Below, piece after piece: positions 45,078-55,970 of a stretch of 64,000 nt of DNA. The stretch's first letter is position 1. Every line of letters begins with the position of its first letter. The position numbers were made by a program, and so were the translations under genes. Below the pieces are notes generated by a model that did no database searches, had not been told where the DNA came from, and worked only from the letters and a program-made list of their open reading frames with translations. Location of the stretch: the NCBI GenBank assembly GCA_031763025.1, contig JASSKH010000028.1:3032981-3096980 (forward strand), written 5' to 3'. The DNA is from Macrocystis pyrifera. Lineage: Eukaryota; Sar; Phaeophyceae; Laminariales; Laminariaceae.

Positions 45078-45205
45078 CTTGGCACACCAGTAGTAGATGG
45101 ACTCCTCATTGTCAATCTCACGTCCCAGACGCTCGATCATGGTCGAGGGGGAGTCCAAATCTTCTTCTCCGCCTCTTGCTCGTCCGTCATCGTGTTCAAA
45201 ATCGG
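45078..45205 (-). CDS. DHPS: Deoxyhypusine synthase, exon 4 (one base short)
   Basis: Acceptor CGACACCAG at 45206-45214, donor GCCAAG/GTAATCC at 45078/45077. The flanking exons both need phase 0, so the exon should be a multiple of three, yet it is 128 bp. The first part reads PILNTMTDEQEAEKKIWTP, the second STMIERLGREIDNEESIYY and WCAK; both are family sequence but lie in different frames. The change falls in a C5 run at ~45147-45151 (minus strand). Either the run has lost a base in the genome, breaking the gene, or the assembly is one C short. The clean state of all other exons favours an assembly error. Confidence 0.93.
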
Positions 45206-45310
45206 CTGGTGTCGGGTGGTCCCCCACACAAGGGCAGAGGTTTGTTTCAGCGGGTTGTCTCGCTACATGTCAGACAGTTTGTTTACGAGCCGAGCTTAAT
45301 TTCGCGATCA

Positions 45311-45410
45311 CAGGACCACAGTAAATAGGACCAAATATTGTTAGTAAAAATACCTAAACATTCAGGTTTTTGTGTGTACCGTAGGTCCTATTTGCTATGG
45401 TCCTCCGTAA
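45311..45410 (-). mobile_element. TA-flanked MITE, copy 8 (left end decayed)
   Basis: Reverse orientation; right end CCTCCGTAA followed by TA (45411-45412). The left end has lost its TTACGGGG and starts at AGGACCACAGTAAATA. Lies in intron 3 of the deoxyhypusine synthase gene. Confidence 0.85.
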
Positions 45411-45656
45411 TAGTAGACGTGTGCACCGTGGCTATTTTCTCGCTCGCAGAATTTCGAGCGATTTTTTCTGCCACCAGAAGTTTGAACGGGGTTAGTTTCT
45501 CGCTCCCAGAGGTTTAAGAGGAGGGGGGAAAGGTGTGCGCTAGCGAAGGCTTGGGAGCGAAGGTTTACGCCGCAATCGGTATAGTGCATTCAGAACGGGG
45601 TTAGGTTAGTTTCTCGCTCGGGTGTGCGTGCACACATGCCTCGATCGTGATCTTAC

Positions 45657-45802
45657 GTTGAGCCAGTCTTCGAACTCGCAGTAGTTCTTGTTCTCAACGA
45701 TGAGGTTGCCTATTCGATTCTGCCCCTTCAATCGAAGCTCCTTGCCGCTCAGGGCGAAGTCTCCCAGGAAAGTCGGTTGAAGGCACTTCAAGAAGTCTTC
45801 CT
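45657..45802 (-). CDS. DHPS: Deoxyhypusine synthase, exon 3
   Basis: 146 bp, acceptor CACAATTGCAG at 45803-45813, donor CTCAAC/GTAAGATC at 45657/45656. Joined to exon 2 in phase 1 it reads [16 protein letters not shown], then [20 protein letters not shown], then [18 protein letters not shown], which follows the human and yeast enzymes closely. It leaves in phase 0. Confidence 0.96.
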
Positions 45803-46212
45803 CTGCAATTGTGATGGGGGGCGGGGGGTTGGGGTTCGTGTAGGGCGGTTTTAGCGCGGGGTGTGGGGGGAGGGGATTCACGGTGTCGACTGCTGGCCGA
45901 CTGGGTGCCCCATGTACGGGCGATTATGTCGACTATTAACTATAACTATACTACGTAGTAGCTGCACACCAACACAAGGAACCGAGGACGGTAAAGAAAA
46001 TAAGGTGCTCGGTTGGAAGGTGATACCTGAAACACGATCGACGCCTTGAGCCTGGGAGTGGCGAATTACTTGATCCTTCCACTGCTGAAAAAATGAAACA
46101 AATATAATTTCAGCTAGTTTCTGCCCCCAAACCGTGAGGGCGGTTGGAAAGGAAATGGTAATTACGCGCTTCAAGACGTCCAAGGGCGGAAAGAGAGCGC
46201 CAGAGAGTATTT

Positions 46213-48139
46213 CACACCTCGGATAACGTAACACTCGGATAACACTTATCTACGTTATGTGGCCTAACAGAGGAACGTGGTAACGTACTAACATAGTGAT
46301 AGCACTAGAGGAGCGATCACGGTAACGCGGTAACACAGTGTTGACTGGAAACCCACGAACGTGCACGAGCCTTAACGTTATGTTGCTGCTCGGTCTCGTC
46401 CAGCTCTGGTACAGTAATATTATGTTATGCCGTGATCAGTCCTTGAACTAACACCGTAACACAGTGTTAGGCTTTGACCGAACACGTACGTTATCACTCT
46501 AACATGCCCAGATCGATATCCGCATATTTACTAACACGATAACATAATGTTATTGTCGACGCAGCGTTAGACGTAACACAATAACATTATGTTACGCTTA
46601 GGAGGAGTGCTATACATATCACCCTAACATATCGTTACCATGTTCGCCAGTACAACTAACACATAACATTGTGTTACAGATAACACACTAACGTAACATA
46701 ACGCAATGACCAGCACTACTAACACTACGTTATCTGGACCCCCCATCTGATTGTCTTAGGGTCGGATAACGTAACACTTAACGTACGTCAGATACGTTAC
46801 AGTCTTAGCCGGCCCATACGTAACATTACGTTAGGATGTTAGCCTAAACGCGGAAGTCTCTGTAACATTATGTTACAGTGTTACCATCAGTAAAGATCTG
46901 ATGGTAACATTCCGTTACCGTGTTCCCATAAAAACCAATCCGGGTCTAACTTTATGTTACTGAGTTACCGTTGGGGCCGAAGTCGTTCTAACGTAATGTT
47001 ACTACGTTACCCTTTGGATCTTCCCGAGATCTAACATGTGTTACCTGTGTTAGTGGTAAAGCGGGCGTGTGGGAGGAACATAGCGTAGCCGTGTTATCCA
47101 ATTTCGCCGACATCCCAAGAGGGGATACCTACAAAAACATCCCCGGGGGGGGGATAGAATGGCATCCCCGGTAAAAAAAACGCCTCCATATTTTAAAACA
47201 CCAAAACATGGGATATTTAGAAGGGATCTCCGCAAAAAAAACGCCTCATTTTTTTTGTGGAAACCCCTCCAGTACGTTATCCATCTAAAACACATTACGT
47301 TATCCATCTATAACGCAATCTGCACACTCGCAAGTACGAGTTAAGACGGCAGTAACATATTGTTGACTTCAGATTGAGGGTGTCCGTTTTCTACTAACTT
47401 GTGTCACTACATACATTGCATACGAGTTAACATTAACATAATGCTATTAATATTGTTTTATCGATCATATACGTTATCAGTTTGACGTATGTTATGTTGT
47501 TATGGTAGCAAGACTTCCGTAATACCCTCACATAACGTCGCCCGAAACGGACTGCTGCTGCGGCTGATACGGCAACATAATGTTAACGTTGTAATGATCA
47601 TAATAATATACGTCATCCCTCTAACGTGTGTTACGATAGCCCCTATTAATAGGAATTTCACTATTAATAACACACTAACATAGTGTCATGTACGCGTTTA
47701 TTTGGCCGTGTACGTTATCCGTCAAAAGGGTGTTACGGTAGCACGAAGAATCCCGCTGACACACTAACATAACGTTACTCGCTACGGGCTGATGCAGCTA
47801 ACACGGTAACATAATGTTAACGTTTAATTGACCATGTACGTTATCCCTTCAACGTGTGATACGATAGCCACCAGGAATTCCGCGAACACGCTAACATAGT
47901 GTTACTCGCTATGGGCTGCATACCTTAACACCGCAACACATATACTGCGGTCAGTACGAGATCAAGGTAACACTCTCATATAATGTTACGCGATCGCCCG
48001 CCAATATCATAACACACTAACACTGTCATCACAAAATCCAGAAAGTAGTTAACGTACTGTAGTAACGTAATGTTACGGTTTTTTTCGCTGACGCCTAACC
48101 TTAACATGAAACGTTAACTGTTACGTTATCCGAGGTGTG
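46213..48139. mobile_element. Palindrome-studded DNA transposon in DHPS intron 2 (8-bp TSD)
   Basis: 1,927 bp with ~20-bp inverted ends CACACCTCGGATAACGTAAC and a perfect 8-bp target duplication GAGTATTT (46205-46212 and 48140-48147). Eight-base duplications suggest hAT or a P-like group; the ends do not match the common CAGGG hAT start. No transposase frame exists, so it is non-autonomous. The interior carries more than fifteen variants of the palindrome GTAACATNATGTTAC plus many half-sites, spaced mostly 40-110 bp. A non-repetitive patch at ~47090-47275 contains CATCCCCGG and AAAAAACGCCTC words and may be a nested insertion. Confidence 0.9.
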
Positions 48140-48607
48140 GAGTATTTACAAAAGCAAAAAATGCACCTGTGAGCAGTAACATCGAATTTTTCCTCCAGAA
48201 TCGTCTTCGCAAGTGCGTGTGACAGTTCGATCGCGCCTGCTGTAATATACGGGGAGTATCTGGCGGCTGTCGACGAGCGAGTCGGGAGCCGCGCCTCGTG
48301 GGCGGCTATTGCGCCAAGAAACGAAAATAACAGGAAGAAAAACAAGTCGGATGTCTCCACGACTGCTGTGACGGTTTGATACAGAACTAAAGTACCGTAC
48401 CGCGGCGGTCCCGACTTCTACAGCAATTCCTAAAACCAACTTTTGACTTATCTGTGATTTGCTATCACCCGTGCCCATCCGAACTTTTCAATTACCATAT
48501 TTGCGTGAATTCCAAGACGCACCACGGGTGTGTTTTATTAAACGGTCACGCTATGTATCGCGCTGTTTCCACTGCTGCGCAAGCGGTCCGGCTCGGCAGC
48601 GGCCGCT

Positions 48608-48636
48608 TTGTTTGCTGCTGTCGCTGTTGTTACTGC

Positions 48637-48667
<31 letters not shown>

Positions 48668-48800
48668 TTGTCGGTAGCTTTGTTTTCGTTCCTGCTGTTC
48701 GTGATGTTGTTATTGTTGCTGTTATTGTGGCTGTTGTAACGGTTGTTATTGTTGCTGGTGTTGTTGATGTTGCTGTTGCTGATGCCATTATAGCTATTGT
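48608..48800 (+). repeat. CTG microsatellite and TGTTGTT-rich repeat
   Basis: (CTG)n at ~48640-48665, then GTTATTGTTGCTGTT-type units to 48800, within intron 2. Confidence 0.85.
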
Positions 48801-48869
48801 TGATATTCTCACATGAACTACAAACCACCAAAACGTACTGGTAGTGCTACCGGCAACAAAAACCACCGC

Positions 48870-48873
<4 letters not shown>

Positions 48874-48916
<43 letters not shown>
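48874..48916 (+). repeat. ~43-base poly-C tract
   Basis: The longest homopolymer in the window, 37 bp past the exon 2 donor of the deoxyhypusine synthase gene (poly-G in the transcript). The length is uncertain because such runs assemble poorly. Confidence 0.9.
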
Positions 48917-48918
<2 letters not shown>

Positions 48919-48953
48919 TCGCTCTCGCATCGCCTCGTTGCATCTAGGCGCAC

Positions 48954-49197
48954 CTATTCCTCCCGCTGAGGTGACGATCGCGTCGACCATCTTGTGCTGC
49001 GCAAGGAAGCGGATGGTCTCGCGCACGCCGCATGAGACCATATTGGACGTGTAGGAGAAAAATATGGTCGCCTTGACGTTTGCTCGGACCTCGGGGTCGC
49101 GCATGTCCTCGTCCTCGTCCGGCTTGATGGGTCGGTCGCTCAGCCGCCACTTCCGCATGCGGTTAATTTCTTCCACCGCCTTGGCTAGGTTCGTCGC
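48954..49197 (-). CDS. DHPS: Deoxyhypusine synthase, exon 2
   Basis: 244 bp, acceptor CTCTGCTGTAG at 49198-49208, donor GGAATAG/GTGCGCC at 48954/48953. Phase 0 in, phase 1 out. It encodes ATNLAKAVEEINRMRKWRL, a short acidic loop, VKATIFFSYTSNMVSCGVRE, and TIRFLAQHKMVDAIVTSAGG. The TSN..S.G(V)RE.IR.L..H..VD..V(T).AGG block is the NAD-binding segment of the family. The 3.15-kb intron that follows is the largest of the gene. Confidence 0.97.
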
Positions 49198-49895
49198 CTA
49201 CAGCAGAGTAGTAGTATACGGTGGTGGTCGTGGTCGTGGTGGCGGTTGTGTGGTGGTGGTGGCAGCGATGATGCAGGGCGGCGGGGATGAGGGGGAGCGT
49301 CAACTTTTGTGGGCATTATAAATTTGCAAGTGCTGTCGGTGTCAATCGAGTGCTATGGGTGCTACGAATATACGTAAAACATGTACGGGCAGATGCCTCT
49401 TCGTCTGCGTCTACACTACGTATAGGTGCTCAGCAAATAGCATTGCGGTAGCAGTAGTACTGCAGTTACTTTGGGTACTCTGTCGTCGGACCCGCAGCAG
49501 GGCCGGCCTGGGGGTATCTACCACGTACTACCCTGGTATCTGTAATCTACAGTGTAGTAGCTTTGTGCAGAGGGTGATGCTGCTGTGGTGCGTGCCTCGG
49601 CACCACTGTCAACGCAAGATAGTCGCGAGTTCAATTACACCGGGTGATGCTCAGTTTTGCACACGCGTGTGTGGCAAGCCATGTCTTACACAGCCGTAAT
49701 CGTACCATGATCGTGCGTCCTGTGTGTGACACGTACACACGTTGCCCACAGCAGCCGCAACGCCCGCAAACCGAATCACACCACTTACACCACATCAACA
49801 AGGACGTCAATTTCCGGCGATGCTCACTCCAACTGCATGCAAGCGATTTCTGGCGAATCAGACCCACCACCACCACCACCACCACCACCACCCAC

Positions 49896-50078
49896 TTGAA
49901 AGCCAGTGGTCATCGCCGCGTTCATGATGCCATCCAGATCTCTCCCCTTGTTGAAATCGTAGCCCTTGACAATGGGGGTGCCTTCTGGGACTGGGACGGA
50001 CTTGACCATCACCGCTTCCTGAGCAATCTCCAAAGTTTTCGCTTCCGTTGCTGGCGTGTCCTTCATCTGCTCTGTCAT
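49896..50078 (-). CDS. DHPS: Deoxyhypusine synthase, exon 1 with start codon
   Basis: Deoxyhypusine synthase (EC 2.5.1.46) moves the aminobutyl group of spermidine to one lysine of the eIF5A precursor, using NAD, in the cytosol; it is the first step of hypusine formation. ATG is at 50076-50078. The exon encodes a 20-residue leader, AVMVKSVPVPEGTPIVKGYD, FNKGRDLDGIM and TTGFQ, ending at donor TTTCAA/GTGGGTG (49896/49895). With exons 2-8 the gene would give ~373 residues, like the 369-residue human enzyme, if exon 4 is one base longer. No targeting peptide is evident. Confidence 0.95.
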
Positions 50079-50380
50079 TACACTCGAGAAGATTGCCTGT
50101 GTCAGAGCGAGGTGGAATTTCTAGTACGTATCAGAGAAAAAATTTGGCGGGACGTCGAGCTTTCAAGCAATGAAGGACCTACCCCAGTGAACGCGGCCTG
50201 CTGTCCAGGCACAGGCGATTATGCGGCGGAATTAAATTCTGAGGAACCCCCTCGAATCAACCGCCTTATGAATGGAAACCCCTCTTGGACATGATTGCGA
50301 TCATGTGCAACAACAGGAGTACTTCTCTACTACGGGGTCTTTAACACCGACTGTTGTGCTCTTGCCGAAGGCACTGCACG
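50079..50380. promoter_or_regulatory. Shared intergenic region between divergent genes
   Basis: Only 302 bp separate the DHPS start codon (minus) from the plus-strand start codon at 50381, so both promoters and 5' leaders lie here. I see no TATA box at a fixed distance. CCTTATGAATGGAAACCCC at ~50263 is the only AT-containing candidate. Bidirectional promoter is inference from spacing. Confidence 0.5.
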
Positions 50381-50714
50381 ATGAAGAAACATGCCATGGG
50401 TGTCATGGCCTGTGCTGTTGCGCTCATTTTTCAGCTGAAGAGAGCTGCGGCATTCTTCGCTCCCCTTGCGCCTTCGACCCTAATAGGCCGCACAGCAACA
50501 GTTTACACGACGCACTCTACATCTTTCGAATTGTCAACGAGACAAGCACTACACCCAGCACTATCTACGAGGTCAGGGACAGCAGCATCACCAGCAGCAA
50601 CGGGTTCCCACGGTGCGTCAGAGGAAGCTTTGGGCTTGCAGCAGAAGCTTCGGAAGTTGTGCGCGAATAAGGCCGAACCAGATCGTGAAGCACGCATCGA
50701 GAAAATGGCTCAGG
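50381..50714 (+). CDS. First exon of a probable plastid-targeted protein
   Basis: ATG at 50381. The first ~24 residues are a signal peptide (MKK.., hydrophobic VMACAVALIFQL), followed by RAAAFFAPLAPS. The A-F-AP type junction matches the ASAFAP motif at which stramenopile signal and transit peptides meet. A Ser/Thr/Ala-rich, acid-poor transit-like stretch runs to ~80, then ASEEALGLQQKLRKLCANK and a charged helix. A good donor, GCTCAG/GTATGAC, lies at 50714/50715 (phase 0). The mature function is unknown because later exons were not identified; 51-53 kb is repeats. A plastid or periplastid location is inferred from the leader only. Confidence 0.6.
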
Positions 50715-50754
50715 TATGACTCCGGTACTTGCCGTTCACCTTGATCCTTGATCC

Positions 50755-51165
50755 TTGATAATGCTCTTGGCGACACCGCGCCACGTTCGCGGCACATACC
50801 TCAGATTGCCTCCGCACCGCCAGGAATGCGTTGGCATGGTGTAGGGCCATCACTGAAGCTATCGCTTGGCCGAAACAGGCCAGCACTCGAGGAGATATCT
50901 GGCATCCTGGTGCACCCGCAGAACGTTCAGATCGATGTCGAAATAAGCCTTACCGGTACGTGCCAGGTATGTACGACACGAGGGTAACTCTTATTTAGGA
51001 CACCACACCATGTTCCGGCGCACGTATTGCGTTTGAAAGGCACCACCCATGGGCGTGTCGGCATGGTGTAGGGCTATCGTTGAAGCTATCGCATAGTCAA
51101 ATCGCGGCAGTGCTCGAGGAGATATGTTCTATCCTCGTGCACCCGCAGAATGTTCTGCTGGTGTC
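50755..51165 (+). repeat. Diverged ~233-bp tandem duplication
   Basis: GGCATGGTGTAGGGC.ATC..TGAAGCTATCGC, AGCACTCGAGGAGATAT and GTGCACCCGCAGAA occur at ~50830-50930 and ~51060-51155. Upstream CGACACCGCGCC blocks also recur at ~50767 and ~52097. Located in the likely first intron of the plastid-protein gene. Confidence 0.75.
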
Positions 51166-51174
51166 ACAAATATG

Positions 51175-52049
51175 CAGGGCTTTTCGCGGGTCAGGTCAAG
51201 TCTCACGGGTCGGGTCGGGTCGGAGCGGTCGCGAGATTTTGAAAGCCTCTTGACCCGACCCGACCCGACCCGACCCGCGAGATTTAAAAGATTGTTGACC
51301 CGACCCGACCCTACCCGTGAGATTTGAAAATATCCTGACCCGACCCGACTCGACCCGCGAGATTTCAAAACCTCCTGACCCGACCCGACCCGACCCGACC
51401 CGACCCGACCCGCCACCCTTGTCTTGACCCGTGAGACACGGGTTTCATGCGGGTCGGGTCACCTTGACCCGCGAGACTATTTATCTTGACCCGCAGGTCC
51501 GACCTGCGGATCCGGCCCGTGGGTCGACACTTCGAAAACAATTTAATCTTCATTTTTGGGCCCACAAGTGATATGTGGCCTGGCTGTAGCGGGAATAAAT
51601 GGATGCGGGCATGCGTGTATGGATTTGGCAGTGTTTTAATGTTTGCATAAGATACCAAACATTATTATTAAGTATTTATACGAGAAAAGCCTTTGGGTAA
51701 GAGAGCGGGATGGTTTTCGAGTGTCGGATCCGCGGGCCGGATGCGCGGGTCCGACCCGCGGGTCAGCAGAAAAGAACCCGCGGATCACGCTGGCCCGACC
51801 CGCGAGTGATCCGTTTCTCGCGGGTCATGACCTGACCCGACCCGTGAGCTTTTCATCACCTCTTGAACCGACCCGACCCGACCCGACCCGTGAGATTTGA
51901 AAACCTCTTGACCCGACCCGACCCGACCCGTGAGATTTGAAAACCTCTTGACCCGACCCGACCCGAACCGTGAGTTTTTGAACACTTCCTGACACGACCC
52001 GACCCGACCCGTGACATTTTGAACACCCCATGACCCGCGAAAAGCCCTG
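51175..52049. mobile_element. hAT-like MITE filled with GACCC repeats
   Basis: 875 bp with 19-bp inverted ends CAGGGCTTTTCGCGGGTCA and a near-perfect 8-bp target duplication (CAAATATG at 51167-51174, CAAATAAG at 52050-52057). CAGGG ends and 8-bp duplications are hAT hallmarks. Both sides of the interior consist of ~50-bp units of GACCCGACCC..GTGAGATTT.AAA.CCTCTT in inverted orientation, with a unique centre at ~51540-51700. No coding capacity. Confidence 0.88.
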
Positions 52050-52334
52050 CAAATAAGGCTTTTCGGCGACACCGGTGTCGCAACTACGTTATTTACGACA
52101 CCGCGCCGTGGTTGTTGCACACACTCCGAATCGGCGGGGCAAATTTTAAACATCACGGGACAGCTTTCACGCAATTTAATTGCGCGCCGTGCAATGTATA
52201 TAAAACCCCTGTTCTGGTAGGTACTGGAGCAATGCATAGTCATTCCCATTGACTATTGATAGAGCCAACTATTATGAGAATCCTCGGCAGACATCGATCG
52301 ACAAAACCAACGAAACCGTCATGAAATCAAAACG

Positions 52335-53360
52335 GAATGCGCTGGTTAAGGTCTCCGACCCAGCCTAGTGTCACAGTGCTCACACCTCGGTCGGTGATAT
52401 GTGGCGTGGGCTGACCAGGCGTCTGATGAAAAAACATTTTGGCGCTGGTCTGTAGAAGACAGGCGACAAAAAATCTCGACCCCTCTCCGACGGCAAAAAA
52501 GAGACCATTTTTCAGGTTTGACATCGATCGGCAAACCCAACGATTACGTCATGAACTCTGAATGAAGCGCGCTGGTTAGAGGCTCCGACCCACAATAGTA
52601 TCACAGTTCTCACACCTCGGTCGGTGATATGTGGCGTAGATGGGCCAGGCGTCTACTGAAAACACGACCCAGCCTAGTGTCGCAGTGCTCACACCTCGGT
52701 CGGTGATATGTGGCGTGGGCTGACCAGGCGTCTGATGAAAAAACATTTTGGCGCTGGTCTGTAGAAGACAGGCGACAAAAAAACCTCGACCCCTGTCCGA
52801 CGGCAAATAATAGACTATTTTTCAGGCTTGACATCTATCGACAAACCCAACGATTTCGCTGAATGAAGCGCGCTGGTTAGAGGCTCCGGCCCACAATAGT
52901 ATCACAGTTCTCACACCTCGGTCGGTGATATGTGTCGTGGATGGGCCAGGCATCTACTGAAAACACGACCTAGCCTAGTGTCGCAGTGCTCACACCTCGG
53001 TCGGTGATATGTGGCGTGGGCTGACCAGGCGTCTGTTGAAAAAACATTTTGGCGCTGGTCTGTAGAAGACAGGCGACAAAAAATCTCGACCCCCCTCTCC
53101 GACGGCAAATAATAGACTATTTTTCAGGCTTGACATCTATCGACAAACCCAACGATTACGTCATGAACTCTGAATGAAGCGAGCTGGTTAGAGGCTCCGA
53201 TCCACAATAGTATCACAGTTCTCACACCTCGGTCGGTGATATGTGGCGTGGATGGACCAGGCGTCTACTGAAAACATATTTGGCAGCTGGTGTGTAGAAA
53301 ACAGACGACCAAAACTCTGGATTCCTCTCCGTTGGCACAAAAACAATTTTTTTTTCAAGT
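52335..53360 (+). repeat. Higher-order satellite, ~300-bp unit with 79-bp subunit
   Basis: CACACCTCGGTCGGTGATATG occurs at 52381, 52611, 52690, 52912, 52991 and 53223, that is spacings of 230, 79, 222, 79 and 232. So ~300-310-bp units each hold two copies 79 bp apart. Other shared blocks are GGCGCTGGTCTGTAGAAGACAG, CTCCGACGGCAAA and CATGAACTCTGAATGAAGCG. The first and last units are partial. Confidence 0.93.
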
Positions 53361-55970
53361 TTTCACGAAGAGCATAGGACGCCGTGGCCAACCTCTCGCC
53401 CCCTAGACCACGGATTCCATTGATACCCCCGAGGCCATAATTTACACTCGTTGGCCTTGCCCGGTACGAAACTTGTTGACCGTGGGTGGATTATATGTCG
53501 AGATCGAAGGTCAATCGTCGCGCGACTGCGGGTGTGCGAGCTGCGAGCTGTGTCTTTCTTCTAGTTTGTGTGCGGCGTGATTTCACGTGGTTCCCGTGGT
53601 TCCCGTTAATACAGCGCTTCTATTGGAAGATGGCTCCCGTCGTTCGCGTTATTTCAGTCATTTGATTGGAAGATAGCTGGCGTCAACTGCCCTGTATTAT
53701 TTTAGACTTGCCGATCGGCGACGCACTATTGATACCAGTAGTGTCTCGACATGGAAATAGCTATCATTCCCAGGTTCCGATAACCCGTAAGTGTAAAGTG
53801 TATCGAGGACACCGATAACCTATTTTTTCAGAGTGCTGCTGCCTGCTGTGCACAAGCTGCACTGCTGCTGCTGCCGCTTGTGTTCTGCATTACGTCTGCT
53901 AGCAAGCGTGCGGCAGGGATGCTTTACATTTGGGTGGAGTTTCTTGCCCCATGTGTGTCATGTGGCTCGGCTCGTCGAGTCAGCAGTCGTCGTGGCTCGT
54001 GATTTCGTGGTTTCCTGCTGCTGAAGCTGCTGCTGCAGTTGCTGAAGCTGCTGCTGCAGTTTCAGTCGTTATCGGTACGGTACCACTGGTGCAGCAGTAT
54101 TCGAAGAGCACAGCCGTATGCACGCAGCATTATATTCCTGGAAAGCACAGTGTAACAGTTGCAGCAACACAGTCTTCAGGATACAGAACAGCCAGTCCTG
54201 CTGTGGTTGCAGTAGTAAGAAACAGGAATGGCGACCGAGCCTGGATTTCTTAATTCGGAAAGTGTGATTCTGTGATTTCTGATTTCGCAGAGTCTACAAC
54301 GGCGTCCGAAGTCCGTGTTTTTCCCTGTGAATCTGCTACCGGTACGAGTCTCAAATAGTCATCCTTACTCCACGTTTTCTTAGTATAATAGGTGTCCCAC
54401 ACTGCTTTTTGAGCGCTTTTCACCCAGACACCGGTAAATGCTACGGGCATGTACCAGGTATATTTGTTGCGGGTGCCTCTTATCGGCATACGTTCGCGTA
54501 TGTTGCCGGTACCTGTTACGTACCTGGTACATATGTACCAGTATAGCAGGGGCGCATTTATAGACACGAGCCTTACACAGGATGAGGCACTAACGCGCTA
54601 GTTTTTGTGTTGTTCTCGCTTCCTCTGTGGTCGTTCTGGCGGAAATCCCGGCTGTGGTGGATGGGGTCGCATGGGATTGTTGGGTGCTTGGTGAACCCTG
54701 CCGGCGGCCGACTACCGCCTGTGTACATACACCCACGGTTGGTTTGGAGGGCTATGGTCGGCATGGGGCCACGGTGCCAAGTGGGATCACGGTGCCAAGT
54801 AGGAGGAGCGTCATCAAAGCGTCGACCTGTGAATTATCTGGCATGCTCGTGTCTGATAAGAGTTCCGGCCCCATACCCCCTTTTGTCCCTTTTTTTTTCT
54901 TCTTTTTTTCTGCTCTTTTCTTTTTTCCCGTTAGCCCCGCTTTGTGTCTCCGTCTGTATATTCCTGTTTGCTTTTTGCTACAGATATCTGCTTTTTCTTT
55001 TTTGGTTTACTTCGTCTTCCTTTTCGTTCGTTGTCTACGAGTATTAGTTTTCTCTGGTGTTCTTGATAGCGGAGTAAGTGTGTTTGTGTTTTTGGTTCTT
55101 GTCTCTGTTCTACACCCCTCGCGTAGCTTGCGAGCCTACAATCTTCGAAAATCTGCGCACTCTCTTGTGTGTTTCCTTTTCCTTTCTTGCTTTCTTTGCT
55201 TTCTTGCTTGAATTGATTGTTTTTCTTCCCTTTTTGATTTGTGATTTTTTCGACTTCGCTTCCGATTTTTCGACGTCGAGTTGTTTTTTTTTCATCCTTT
55301 CTATTCCTTCCTGGGTAGTATGCGATCTTCTCGGCTTCTATGGCGACTTTTACAGCGTACCGCATGTACCTGATACGTACGTGCGCGGACCTCACTTGTT
55401 TATTTTTGTCTGAGGTGTAGGTGTACTTCGGTATCATGTGTAGTATTCTTTGCTTGTTTTTCAATTCTACCGTGGTATTCTTCCACTCCAGAGTTATTGG
55501 AGCCTGTCCTGCGACCACAGAATGCATTGTATTGTGGCGATGAGTTAATGTGACAACAACAACAACAACAACAACAACAACCATTTATCAGTTCAGTAAC
55601 TGGTGCCAGGTACCGGATACGTGACACCGCCGGGGGCGGGCGTATATGCATGGTCTACATTCAGTACAGCCGTGCCGAAGTGATGCGTGCCAAGGCTCTG
55701 TCTCGGTACCAAGCGACGGTGAACTGCTGACAATGAACTGCTGCACAGAACACCCTTTCCTACTTTTGATGACCGAGAGAAGAGATTGGAAGAAAAGGCG
55801 CCGCCGTTCGGTTTGCTTAGACTTTCCTTGTGAGATTTCAAACAGGTCTTATTTCTTTCTTTTTCATGTTCGATCACCTTTTCCCCAGGCAAGAATCCTT
55901 TGAAACGGGCTATCGTACGTACTCGGATATCTTGCAACTGCGACCCTCGAGAAGCGAGATGATGTCTTGG
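53361..55970. other. No gene recognised
   Basis: Contains CTG-rich patches (53850-53875; 54018-54062), a T/C-rich stretch (54880-55300) whose minus-strand Lys-rich frames are composition artefacts, and ACAACA repeats at 55553-55580. No exon with a domain was recognised. Confidence 0.4.

Noticed and set aside
46027-46084. A 58-bp minus-strand segment with a TTTTTTCAG acceptor (CAGCAG tandem) and TTTCAG/GTATCA donor inside DHPS intron 2
   Set aside because: Splice signals are good, but family sequence joins exon 2 directly to exon 3 in matching phase, and including 58 bp would shift the frame. At most a cryptic or poison exon.
48168-48305. A minus-strand open segment (..SPYITAGAIELSHALAKTIL..) with plausible acceptor and CACAG/GTGCAT donor inside DHPS intron 2
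   Set aside because: It fits no phase with the flanking exons and has no counterpart in deoxyhypusine synthase.
54931-55584. 217-codon Lys/Glu-rich minus-strand frame
   Set aside because: Complement of a T/C-rich stretch; no conserved pattern, and other frames are equally open.
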